Positions 44,903-53,576 of a stretch of DNA of 64,000 nt are shown piece by piece. A model generated the notes under the pieces. It saw only the letters and a list, made by a program, of their open reading frames with translations. It did no database searches and had not been told where the DNA came from. The position numbers and the translations under genes were made by a program. Origin of the DNA: UBA4421 sp002704225 (GTDB taxonomy: Bacteria > Pseudomonadota > Gammaproteobacteria > Pseudomonadales > Azotimanducaceae). The stretch's first letter is position 1, and each line of letters opens with the position of its first letter. The stretch is taken from contig CACDWG010000006.1 of the NCBI GenBank assembly GCA_902556425.1, positions 1 to 64,000 on the forward strand. The letters are read 5' to 3'.

Positions 44903-44926
44903 GTGGCAGTCTCTGTGGCAGTCTGT
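44903..44926 (+). repeat. 12-base tandem repeat in the acylase leader
   Basis: GTGGCAGTCTCT is followed directly by GTGGCAGTCTGT (11 of 12 identical). It lies immediately before the 7-bp hairpin. No known function. Confidence 0.6.
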
Positions 44927-44943
44927 GGGGCTTTTGAAGCCCC
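44927..44943 (+). promoter_or_regulatory. Hairpin just before the acylase ribosome site
   Basis: GGGGCTT (44927-44933) pairs with AAGCCCC (44937-44943) over a 3-base loop. It ends six bases before the AGGAGA ribosome site of the acylase gene and could affect translation or transcript stability. There is no U-run after it, so it is not a normal terminator. Confidence 0.3.
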
Positions 44944-44960
44944 AAGCTAGGAGAAAATTC

Positions 44961-47172
44961 GTGCGGCCGATTTTCCAAATTATGTTGCCGGCTTGCCTGT
45001 TGTTCGTGCTCATCGGCTGTACCGAGCAAACCTTTGTAGCTGAGGACTTTCTCTATCTGGAGGATCGCTACAATGTAACGATTCGTCGCGACGTCCGCGG
45101 TGTGCCGCATATTTTGGGCGAGACCAATGCAGATGCGGCCTTTGGTTTCGCCTATGCGCAGGCTGAAGACAATTGGCAACTGATTGAGGAAGCCATGCCC
45201 TTTTATCGAGGGAATAACGGGCTGTTCATAGGCCAGGACGGCGCCGTAACAGACTTTTTGGTGCACTGGCTTGGAATCTGGGAGACGCTGGACGCGAACT
45301 ATGAGTGGGATCTGAGCCCTGAGATGCGTCGCTATATCGAAGCCTACGCGGATGGGCTGAATTTTTACGCCGCCACGCACCCAGAGGCGGTTGATGAGCG
45401 TGTGCTGCCTGTAACGGGCAAGGATGTGGTTGCGGGCTTTATGCTCCGCCATCTGATGTTCTATGGATTCGATGGCGTGGTCCGCGAGATTATGGGTAGC
45501 GAACGTCAGCGAGCGGTAAGTGAAGTCATTCGCCAGATCACTCCGCCAAGCCTCCAATTGCCCAGCGAACAACCCTTGTTGGAACCTCCGGCGTCGCTAA
45601 AGCAACCGCCTCCTGAGATTATGATGACAGGGGTACCGGTGGGCTCCAATGCCTTTGCTATCGCACCGAAAATCTCTGATGAAGGTGCCACGCGAATTGC
45701 GATTAACTCTCATCAGCCCGCCACCGGGCCGGTTGCATGGTACGAAGCGCACTTACAAAGCGCGGAAGGTTTAAACGTCATGGGCGGTTTGTTCCCCGGT
45801 TCGCCAACGGTGTCCGTCGGTTTTACCGAAAACTTGGCTTGGGGCGCCACGGTTAATCGACCGGATCTTGTCGACGTCTTTGTCCTTGATATCAATCCGG
45901 ACAACGAAAATCAGTACAGGCTCGACGGCCAATGGCGGGACTTAGAGGTTCGTGATATCGAGCTGAAAATCCGACTGTGGGGTTTCTTGCCTTGGACGGT
46001 GACTCAGGAGGGGCTGCGATCTGAACACGGCCCCGTGCTGCGCACGGACCACGGCACCTATGCCGTACGCTACGCTGGAATGGGTGAACTGCGTCAGGTA
46101 GAGCAATGGTACCGCATGAATCTTGCGCAGGATTTCACCGACTGGAAAGAAGCCATGCGCATGATGAGTTTTGCCAGTTTCAACTTTGTCTATGCAGACA
46201 AGGAAGGCAATATCATGTTTTTACACAATTCCTTAACGCCCAAGCGAGATATTCGCTATGACTGGCAAAGCTACCTGCCTGGCGATGACTCGGCCCTGAT
46301 TTGGCAGGAGAACCTGTCCTTTTCCCAAATGCCCCAGGTAACGAATCCAGACAGCGGCTTTGTATTCAGTGCAAACCAGACCCCCCTTCAATGTGACTGC
46401 GGAAGCAGAAAACCCCAAGGAAAGTGCTCTTGCGCCAGAGCATGGGTTTCAAACGGATATGTCAAATCGTGCCCACCGCGGTCTGGAGCTCTTTTCGGCT
46501 CTGGGTCCAATGATCAGCAAGGAGGAATTTTCTGCCATCAAGCACGACAAATTTTATTCGCCATCAACGTTCTATGTGGCCTATCTGAATACCATTGCGG
46601 CTCAGTCGTTTACGGATCCAAGCCTGCAAAGAGCCCAGCAGGTGCTCGATCAATGGGATCTGGGTACGGATGTCGACAATACCGGCGCCGCCCTCGGCAC
46701 CTGCGTATTTCTGGCCGCAGAACGTGCCGATGATCGGGAGACCCACGATGCGCAGGCAGTAGCGGATCTGTTGGGCGGCTGCGTTGAGACGTTGCTGGCA
46801 GCGACCGGTCGATTGGATCCGCCCTGGGGAGAGGTGAATCGCCATGTTCGAGGTGATGTGAATGTGCCGGTAGGTGGTGGGCCAGATATCCTGCGAGCGA
46901 TCTATGGGCGTGACCTGGACGATGACGGGTTTTTAACCAATGTGGCCGGAGACGGCCTGTATTACTTGGTTGCTTGGGACGCTCAGGGACAGTTGTCGGT
47001 TGAGGGTGTGCATCAGTTCGGTAGCGCAACGCTGGATGAAGGGTCGCCTCATTACAGTGACCAAGCCCTAGATTACGCTAATGAGGTGCTGCACGCGCCG
47101 CTGTTTGACGAAGACGCACTGCAAGCTAATCTGCTGCGAGCCTATCGTCCGGGTGGGGAATTGGGACAGTAA
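44961..47172 (+). pseudogene. Penicillin-acylase-family lipoprotein, frameshifted at a C6 run
   Basis: Ntn-hydrolase of the penicillin/AHL acylase family. The GTG at 44961 has AGGAGA at 6 bases; a lipobox LIGC follows a hydrophobic stretch, so it is probably lipid-anchored. The alpha-chain block RDVRGVPHILGETNADAAFG and the nucleophile Ser in GSNAFAI (bases 45645-45647, ~residue 229) are intact, as is GSPTVSVGFTENLAWGATVN. The frame breaks at the C6 run 46381-46386 after VFSANQT. Reading with five Cs gives PFNVTAEAEN and continues to the stop at 47172, through FYSPSTFYVAYLN and the C-terminal beta-chain segments. As written, the first part would end out of frame at 46733. A sequencing error is possible. 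Confidence 0.85.
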
Positions 47173-47264
47173 CGCGCGTAGCCCCTCTTGCAATAGCCAA
47201 AAGTAGCGATAGCCGTGGAACACCATGCGGTAATGAACGATCACTCACTTAAGGACGATGACTG

Positions 47265-48731
47265 ATGGATTCCCTATCACCTCTCACTGCAACCGGACAG
47301 ACGCTGAGTCTGCACGATGTCGCCAGCTCCGATTCACCACTGATTGTGCACATCGATTTCAAAAGTCCTTATGCTTTTCTGGCCATTGAGCCAACGAGGC
47401 AGATGCTGAAATCGTTGGGCGTGGTCGCAGATTGGCGTCCGTTCGTGCTCAATATTGGCAGCTATCTGGGCACCGCGAAGTTGGCTAAGGATGGCAAGGT
47501 CGCAGCTCAAAGCCGCACCCAAGAGCAGTGGTCCGGTGTGAAATACGCCTATTTTGACTGCCGGCGGTACGCCAATCTGGCGGATTTGACCATTCGCGGT
47601 ACGGTGAAAATCTGGAACACCAATTTACCTGCCATCGGTATGTGGTGGATTAAGCTGCACGAAGATCTAAACGCGCAAAATCAAACGGATGGTTTGCTTC
47701 AGCGGTATATGGATGCCATTTACAGGCCTTTTTGGCGTCGCGAGTTCGATGCCGAGGATTTGGATACCGTGTTCAATACCTTGGTTCAAATCGGCGCGCC
47801 AACCGAGGGTTTCAAAGCCTTCGCTGAAGGAGAAGGCAGGGCTTACAACGACGCCGTGCAGGAGCAGACCTTTAATTCCGGAGTGTATGGCGTGCCCACT
47901 TACCAACTGCCTGGGCATCCCGGCCCGGATGGTCGAGCAAGCCAATTTTTTGGGCGTGAGCATTTGCCGCGTATCGCCTGGATGCTTGCGGGCAAGGTGG
48001 GCGGGGAGAACAGTGAGGACAAGGCGCCGGATGTGGCCTACGAGCTTCCATCAGATATCGAAGCTGGGGCGCTGGAAAAGTGCGCCTCTGAGCCTGGTAT
48101 CGTGCAGAAGCAGACGGGTCTGCCGGTTTATTTTGACTTTAAAAGTCCGAACAGTTATCTGGCACTCCCCGGATTGCTCTCGGCGAGGGACGAGGGTATC
48201 GCGCTGCAATGGCACCCTTTCGATCATAAGCCGCTGAAGAAACCGGCACAGCAACAGCCAGAAGAGGATCGTGGTACTCGCCACCGACGTATACGTGGTG
48301 AATACATTGCGGGGGACCTCCAGCGCTACGCACCGCATGCGCTCCTCGACCCTTACCTTGCCACGGACTGCGATGCCGCCAATATGGGTTTACTGTGGTT
48401 GCAAGAGCACGCACCGACGCTTGTGGACAACTATGTAGAGAGGGTGTTCCTCGCGCTATGGCGGGACGAGATCGACATCCAGTCGCCAGAGGTTATTGCA
48501 GATCTGTTAGATGCTGTCATGGGCGAGACCGCTTTCGATACGGGTGCATTCGATACGGGTGCTAGGGATGCCTTTGTGCAGGGGACTGGGCTGCAGGCGC
48601 TGGCGCAAGCTTATGATCGGGCCCGTGAGCAGGGAGTGTCTTACGCACCAACCTTTTATCTCGGCAGTGAACCATTTCAAGGCCGTGCCCAGTTGCCCTT
48701 GATACTGGCGCGACTGCGCGCTGGCGTTTGA
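47265..48731 (+). CDS. Double DsbA/HCCA-isomerase-fold protein
   Basis: 488-residue protein made of two thioredoxin-like units of the DsbA / 2-hydroxychromene-2-carboxylate isomerase type. Unit 1 begins HIDFKSPYAFLAIEPT (~residue 30) and ends with FFGREHLPRI (~residue 230). Unit 2 begins YFDFKSPNSYLALPG (~residue 287) and ends with FQGRAQLPLILARL. Neither unit has a CxxC, so redox activity is unlikely; a GST-kappa/isomerase role is more plausible. HCCA isomerases act in naphthalene-type ring degradation, but no such pathway is seen here. Single-unit proteins are ~200 residues, so this is a fused duplication. Confidence 0.82.
   Translation: MDSLSPLTATGQTLSLHDVASSDSPLIVHIDFKSPYAFLAIEPTRQMLKSLGVVADWRPFVLNIGSYLGTAKLAKDGKVAAQSRTQEQWSGVKYAYFDCRRYANLADLTIRGTVKIWNTNLPAIGMWWIKLHEDLNAQNQTDGLLQRYMDAIYRPFWRREFDAEDLDTVFNTLVQIGAPTEGFKAFAEGEGRAYNDAVQEQTFNSGVYGVPTYQLPGHPGPDGRASQFFGREHLPRIAWMLAGKVGGENSEDKAPDVAYELPSDIEAGALEKCASEPGIVQKQTGLPVYFDFKSPNSYLALPGLLSARDEGIALQWHPFDHKPLKKPAQQQPEEDRGTRHRRIRGEYIAGDLQRYAPHALLDPYLATDCDAANMGLLWLQEHAPTLVDNYVERVFLALWRDEIDIQSPEVIADLLDAVMGETAFDTGAFDTGARDAFVQGTGLQALAQAYDRAREQGVSYAPTFYLGSEPFQGRAQLPLILARLRAGV
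48534..48563 (+). repeat. In-frame 15-base tandem repeat
   Basis: TTCGATACGGGTGCA is followed directly by TTCGATACGGGTGCT (14 of 15 identical), adding one extra FDTGA unit to the second domain of the double thioredoxin-fold protein. The length is a multiple of three, so the frame is kept. It looks like a recent slippage duplication. Confidence 0.85.
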
Positions 48732-48851
48732 AACGGACCTAGCCGCGGCTTTTCGCGCGGACTTGTGTTGACAGGCTCCGCGCTGGTCAGTCAGCATCTG
48801 AGGTTCAATGAGGCAGATGAGCCCTCTTCTATTTACGACGTGAGAGTTTCT

Positions 48852-49829
48852 ATGAAAACGCGAATAACCGAACTTTTTGGCATTGAACACCCTGTCATTC
48901 AAGGCGGCATGCACTATGTGGGCCTAGCCGAAATGGCTGCTGCCGTATCCAATGCCGGTGGCTTGGGCATCATCACAGGTCTGACCCAGGGCACGCCTGA
49001 GAAGCTCGCGAATGAAATCAAGCGTTGTCAGGCCATGACAAATAAGCCTTTTGGCGTAAATCTCACGTTTTTGCCTTCGGTCACACCACCGGACTATCCA
49101 GGGTTGGTCAATACCATTGTCGAAAGTGGTGTCAAAGTGGTGGAAACCGCGGGCAACAACCCGGCCAAATGGCTGCCTCAGCTCAAGGAAGCTGGCATTA
49201 AGGTGATTCATAAGTGCACGTCCGTCCGGCACTCGGTGAAAGCGCAAGACATTGGCTGCGATGCGGTATCGGTGGACGGTTTTGAATGTGGCGGTCACCC
49301 GGGCGAAGACGATATCCCCAACTTCATTCTTCTGCCCAGAGCAGCAGACGAACTGGAAATCCCCTTTGTTGCTTCCGGCGGTATGGCCGATGCACGCTCC
49401 TTGGTCGCCTCTTTGGCCATGGGTGCCGAAGGCATGAACATGGGCACTCGCTTTATAGCCACCAAGGAAGCGCCAGTGCACGACAACGTCAAGCAAGCGA
49501 TTCTGAACGCCTCAGAATTAGACACACGATTGGTGATGCGGCCGTTACGTAATACCGAGCGAGTGTTGACGAATCCAGCAGTCGAGCGGTTGTTGGAAAA
49601 AGAAAAGGCCATGGGAAGCGAACTGAAGTTTGAGGATATCGCGAACGAAGTTGCCGGGGTTTATCCCAAGGTGATGACCGAAGGTGATATGGACATCGGT
49701 GCGTGGTCCTGCGGCATGGTCGCGGGTCTGGTGTATGACATTCCAACAGTGCAAGAGCTGATGGATCGGATTATGGGTGAGGCCGATGCCCTGATTTCCG
49801 AGCGTTTGGCGCGTTTTTCAGCTGCCTAG
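48852..49829 (+). CDS. Nitronate monooxygenase
   Basis: 325-residue FMN-dependent TIM-barrel enzyme of the 2-nitropropane dioxygenase family. It has IEHPVIQGGMHYVG at the start (FMN site), then GVNLTFLPS, EAGIKVIHKCTSV, the phosphate-binding FVASGGMADARS and GAEGMNMGTRFIATKEAP. It detoxifies propionate-3-nitronate-like compounds or serves as a related flavin oxidase/reductase. The ATG at 48852 (MKTRITELF) fits the family start; an open frame from 48765 is not needed. Confidence 0.9.
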   Translation: MKTRITELFGIEHPVIQGGMHYVGLAEMAAAVSNAGGLGIITGLTQGTPEKLANEIKRCQAMTNKPFGVNLTFLPSVTPPDYPGLVNTIVESGVKVVETAGNNPAKWLPQLKEAGIKVIHKCTSVRHSVKAQDIGCDAVSVDGFECGGHPGEDDIPNFILLPRAADELEIPFVASGGMADARSLVASLAMGAEGMNMGTRFIATKEAPVHDNVKQAILNASELDTRLVMRPLRNTERVLTNPAVERLLEKEKAMGSELKFEDIANEVAGVYPKVMTEGDMDIGAWSCGMVAGLVYDIPTVQELMDRIMGEADALISERLARFSAA

Positions 49830-49873
49830 GATGTCATAGACGAGGTTTCGAGGAGAGCAAGGGGGCATAGCCA

Positions 49874-50917
49874 ATGTGGGTAAAAGTGATAACGACCAGT
49901 GTCTTGGGTTTGCTGCTAAGCAGCACAGGGTTTGCTGAAATCAAGCGGACGGCCTCGGGAAAGCCGGATTTGTCAGGCTTTTACGACAGCGGCACCTTGA
50001 CGCCTTTGAATCGGCCTGAGGCGTTGGGAGACAAGCAGTTCATGACGCCTGCGGAAGCCGAGCAGTACAAAAAACTCAGCGGGCTACTCGCAAGTGATGC
50101 GGATGAGATCAGTGACCCCAATCGTTCGGCACCGCCAAAGGGTGGCGATGGCCAGCAGGCCTATGGTGCTGGTGGTGTCGGCGGATACAACTCGTTTTGG
50201 GTTGACCCCGGCAGTGACCTGTCCGAATTAGACGGCAAGATTCGCACGTCGATCATTTACGAACCTGCCAATGGCCGTCAGCCACCCCTGACTCCGAAGG
50301 GTATGCGCAAGATGGCGAGCACGTTCAGTTCGTTTACTTACGTAAATGACGGTACGGCTTCTTGGCTGAAAAATGATGGCCCCGGCCCCTTTGATGGGCC
50401 TGAGACCCTTGCCCTTGCAGAACGCTGCCTGCTGGGATTCAGTGCTGGGCCGCCGAGCCTGCCCGGTCTTTACAACAACTATAAGCGTATCGTGCAAACC
50501 GACGATCACGTGATGATTTTGCTGGAAATGGTGCATGACGCGCGGGTGATTCGCATGAACGCCTCTCACGGCCCCGCAGACAACCGAAAGTGGTTAGGTG
50601 ATGCGATTGGGCGTTGGGAGGGCGATACACTGGTGGTAGAAACCACAAATTTCAGAGAGGACACGGGGCTGTACGGTGGTGACGAAAACCTGTTTCTGAC
50701 CGAGCGCTTCACACCCTTGGAAAACGGCAATTTGCTCTACGATTTTACGGTCCAAGACGACACCGCTTGGACCCAGCCATGGAGCGGTGCCTACGTTTGG
50801 AAACGCGAGCAGTCGAAGGTGTACGAATACGCCTGCCATGAAGGCAACTACGCCATGGGAAATATTCTGCGTGGTGCCCGATTGCTGGAAAGCGAAGCTC
50901 AGGCTGCTGGAAATTAA
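49874..50917 (+). CDS. Exported protein of unknown function
   Basis: 347-residue protein with a clear signal peptide (VITTSVLGLLLSSTGFAEI). The mature part begins KRTASGKPDLSGFYDSG and contains GRWEGDTLVVETTNF, ERFTPLENGNLLYDFTVQDD and a final YEYACHEGNYAMGNILRGAR. I know this pattern from exported proteins that are common in environmental bacteria, without a defined function. It is 15 bases upstream of the acetyltransferase gene and 45 bases after the nitronate monooxygenase gene. Secreted, probably periplasmic. Confidence 0.78.
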   Translation: MWVKVITTSVLGLLLSSTGFAEIKRTASGKPDLSGFYDSGTLTPLNRPEALGDKQFMTPAEAEQYKKLSGLLASDADEISDPNRSAPPKGGDGQQAYGAGGVGGYNSFWVDPGSDLSELDGKIRTSIIYEPANGRQPPLTPKGMRKMASTFSSFTYVNDGTASWLKNDGPGPFDGPETLALAERCLLGFSAGPPSLPGLYNNYKRIVQTDDHVMILLEMVHDARVIRMNASHGPADNRKWLGDAIGRWEGDTLVVETTNFREDTGLYGGDENLFLTERFTPLENGNLLYDFTVQDDTAWTQPWSGAYVWKREQSKVYEYACHEGNYAMGNILRGARLLESEAQAAGN

Positions 50918-50931
50918 CCATCGGGTCGCCT

Positions 50932-52212
50932 GTGACATTTGATATCCGCCCAGCCTTGCCAGCGGAAATGGGCCAGCTGGGTTTGATGGCGTCCTATTCC
51001 TATGGCGGTACTTTTGGCGATGGCGAGGACAATATCGCTGCGTCGGGTACTCGGCCGGAATGGACGCTCTGCGCCTTTGATCCCGCTGCTCGGACCGAAG
51101 CCGGTCAGCCGTTGATGGCAACGTCGTTTGCAGCCTTTCCGTTTACCATTCGAGCCAACGGTCGGGCGATGGCCATGGCTGGCATTTCGGTGATTGGCAC
51201 CCGTCCAGAATACCGTCGGCAAGGATTGGTTCGAACCATCATGACCCGGGCTTTTGCCGAACAGCGTGAGCGGGGCCAGAGCCTGGCCGGCCTGTGGGCG
51301 TCGCAAGCGGCCATCTACCAACGTTACGGTTTCTCCCCTGCGGGTTTGAATCGTGGTTACGCGATAGATACAGCGGATATTGCGCTACTCGAGGCATCGC
51401 CAGATGTAGAGGCCAAGGTAACTCGTCATCGTCCCGAAGCGGTATTGGACTCACTCCGAGAGGTCTACAAGCAGTTCATAGCCCAGCGTACGGGTTACCT
51501 CCACCGAGGCAAGTCCCTGTGGTTGAACTCGGTGTTGGACGGTAGCGAAAGTGCGCAAACCAGTGCGAGCGATAAAGCACAGGATGGACCGGTCTACGCG
51601 GCATTGGTGGGCCCCATCGAGGCCCCAACGGGCTATGCGGTCTACACGCTGAGGGCCGGGCGAGTGGCTCACCGCGCCCGACCCCAAGAAATTAAAGTGC
51701 GGGATATGGCGTGGTTGGACATGTCCGCCTGCCGCGATCTTTGGCGGTTCTTTGCCAAACACGATCTGGTCGGTCGAGTGGTGTGGCCCAACGCTCCCAT
51801 GGATGATCCTGCCCAAGGGATGATGGCTGAGCCGCGCATGCTGCATACCCAAGACAATGAGGCCACTTGGTGGCGCATCGTCGACGCGCCCAAGGCCCTT
51901 GCCCAGCGCGGCTACAACACAAACGCTGAACTGGTGTTCAAGCTGGACGGGGATGACTTGGCGCCGTGGAACAACGGCTCATGGTGTCTGCAAACGTCCG
52001 CTGACGATGCGACGGACTCTCAGGTAACACCCGTCACGAAGACGCCCGAGCTAACCTTGTCGATCAAAACGCTGACGGGCCTTTTCAGTGGCATGTATGG
52101 TGCGCAGACCCTGGCCAACTGGGGAATGCTGCAGGGTGAGCCAGAAGCAATCGCGAAAGCCGATGCCTTGTTCGCGACACGACACAAGCCTCACTGCCCG
52201 GATCACTACTAG
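50932..52212 (+). CDS. Eis-like GNAT acetyltransferase
   Basis: 426-residue protein with an N-terminal GNAT domain (acetyl-CoA loop GTRPEYRRQGLVRTIM, ~residues 88-103), a YQRYGF motif, a second GNAT-like part and a C-terminal sterol-carrier-like domain with LTGLFSGMYGAQTLANWG. This is the Eis build; Mycobacterium Eis acetylates aminoglycosides, but environmental members have unknown substrates. The GTG at 50932 is used as start. A 6-bp GC hairpin follows its stop. Confidence 0.84.
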   Translation: MTFDIRPALPAEMGQLGLMASYSYGGTFGDGEDNIAASGTRPEWTLCAFDPAARTEAGQPLMATSFAAFPFTIRANGRAMAMAGISVIGTRPEYRRQGLVRTIMTRAFAEQRERGQSLAGLWASQAAIYQRYGFSPAGLNRGYAIDTADIALLEASPDVEAKVTRHRPEAVLDSLREVYKQFIAQRTGYLHRGKSLWLNSVLDGSESAQTSASDKAQDGPVYAALVGPIEAPTGYAVYTLRAGRVAHRARPQEIKVRDMAWLDMSACRDLWRFFAKHDLVGRVVWPNAPMDDPAQGMMAEPRMLHTQDNEATWWRIVDAPKALAQRGYNTNAELVFKLDGDDLAPWNNGSWCLQTSADDATDSQVTPVTKTPELTLSIKTLTGLFSGMYGAQTLANWGMLQGEPEAIAKADALFATRHKPHCPDHY

Positions 52213-52229
52213 CCCGCTCGGTTGCGGGC
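52212..52229 (+). terminator. Possible terminator after the Eis-like gene
   Basis: GCCCGC (52212-52217) pairs with GCGGGC (52224-52229) over TCGGTT and is followed by ACCCTTTT. The U-run is short, so termination may be partial. It sits just ahead of the serine hydrolase ribosome site. Confidence 0.45.
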
Positions 52230-52250
52230 ACCCTTTTGGAGAGAATTACG

Positions 52251-53528
52251 ATGTTGGAATCTGTCGATCCCGCGGTAGTCGGTTTATCTAAAGAGCGTCT
52301 GACACAGATTACGAGTTGGCTGGAGGCTCAGGTCGCCGATGGCAAGCTAGCCGGTGCGAGCACCCTAATCGCACGGCGCGGTAAGGTTGCCTATCTGCAG
52401 TCCGCGGGTTTTGCTGACAAAGAAAATGGCAAGGTCATGGATGCACACACCATCGTACGCATCTACTCCATGAGTAAGTCCGTGACCACCGTTGCGGCCA
52501 TGATGCTCTACGAGCAGGGTTGCTTTCAGCTTGATGATCCGGTCGCCAAGTATTTGCCGGAATTTGCCGACACACCGGTTTGGGATGGCGGAGATGCGCC
52601 GATCACTGCAGTCCACGACCAGCAATCGCCGATGCAGATCAAACATCTGATGAATCATACGTCGGGTCTGACCTATGGGTTTATGAGCACGACACCGGTG
52701 GATGCCCTATACCGCGATCGAGAGATCGAGTTTCAAAGTCGATCCGAATCCTTGGCAGATATCGTTACGCGATTGGCAAAGATTCCATTGCTCTGTCAGC
52801 CCGGCACCCAGTGGAACTATTCGGTCGCCACCGACGTGCTCGGCAGACTGGTGGAGGTCTGGTCGGGCATGAGTTTGGCTGCATTTTTCCAGCAGCGGAT
52901 TTTTGCTCCCCTTGGCATGACAGATACCGGGTTTTCAGTGCCGAAGCAGGGCCAAGATCGCTTTGCTGCACTTTATGCGCCCGCGGTCGGGGGCGACATG
53001 AGCACTGTCGGCAGTAGCAGCGCGACGGTGCCGCAAGATCAGCGCGGAGGTTTGAAGTTGATGGAGGGTTCCAGTCAGTCGGTCTATTTTACAGAGCCGT
53101 CGTCGCATTCCGGTGGTGGTGGCTTGGTGGGCACCATTGGCGATTACGCGCGGTTTTGTCAGATGCTGATAAACCTTGGAGAGTTAGAAGGCGAGCGCTT
53201 ACTCTCGCCGACGACGGTACGCTATATGCGTACCAATCAGCTGCCGAACAACTCTGATATGGCGGCGATGGGCCAGCCAGTCTGGAGCGAAACAAGCTAT
53301 GACGGTATCGGTTTCGGTCTGGGTTTTGCTGTGGTGCTGGATCCGGTCAAGGCTTCTATCATCACCTCGCCCGGTGAGCACCACTGGGGTGGCGCAGCGA
53401 GTACATTTTTTTGGATAGATCCTGCCCAGGATTTGTTCGTGGTGTTCTTTACCCAGCTGATGCCGTCATCGACCTATCCCATTAGACGAGAGTTGAGGAC
53501 GCGTGTGTATCAGTCCATCGTCGACTGA
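52251..53528 (+). CDS. Class C beta-lactamase-fold serine hydrolase
   Basis: 425-residue hydrolase of the beta-lactamase/EstB-esterase family. The nucleophile is in SMSKS (S-x2-K), the Tyr motif is in WNYSVATD, and a GEHHWGGAA stretch holds the third motif (HxG). Family features include AAMMLYEQG and HLMNHTSGL. Such enzymes hydrolyse esters, such as statin-like or secondary-metabolite esters, far more often than beta-lactams. No signal peptide, so it is probably cytosolic. The ATG at 52251 lies 9 bases after GGAG. Confidence 0.88.
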   Translation: MLESVDPAVVGLSKERLTQITSWLEAQVADGKLAGASTLIARRGKVAYLQSAGFADKENGKVMDAHTIVRIYSMSKSVTTVAAMMLYEQGCFQLDDPVAKYLPEFADTPVWDGGDAPITAVHDQQSPMQIKHLMNHTSGLTYGFMSTTPVDALYRDREIEFQSRSESLADIVTRLAKIPLLCQPGTQWNYSVATDVLGRLVEVWSGMSLAAFFQQRIFAPLGMTDTGFSVPKQGQDRFAALYAPAVGGDMSTVGSSSATVPQDQRGGLKLMEGSSQSVYFTEPSSHSGGGGLVGTIGDYARFCQMLINLGELEGERLLSPTTVRYMRTNQLPNNSDMAAMGQPVWSETSYDGIGFGLGFAVVLDPVKASIITSPGEHHWGGAASTFFWIDPAQDLFVVFFTQLMPSSTYPIRRELRTRVYQSIVD

Positions 53529-53576
53529 TACGAGTCAGGCCGACTAGACAGCGCACCCATCGAAGCCGGAGGCACT

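Larger units (their letters stand above)
44562..44960. other. 399-base divergent intergenic region with tandem hairpins
   Basis: Between rhlE (-) and the acylase gene (+). It contains two adjacent short hairpins: CTCGCG/CGCGAG (44764-44783) and GGGGC/GCCCC (44787-44799). A 12-base near-repeat GTGGCAGTCTCT/GTGGCAGTCTGT (44903-44926) and a perfect 7-bp hairpin GGGGCTT/AAGCCCC (44927-44943) follow, six bases before the acylase ribosome site. No protein gene is convincing here. Promoters are not assigned. Confidence 0.55.

Noticed and set aside
46381..46386. Programmed ribosomal frameshift in the acylase gene
   Set aside because: A C6 run is not a known slippery heptamer and no downstream stem or pseudoknot is obvious; an indel is simpler.
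47689..48237. Plus-strand open frame of 182 codons inside the double thioredoxin-fold gene
   Set aside because: Out-of-frame reading of a gene with clear family sequence; composition is Ser/Arg/Cys-rich and patternless.
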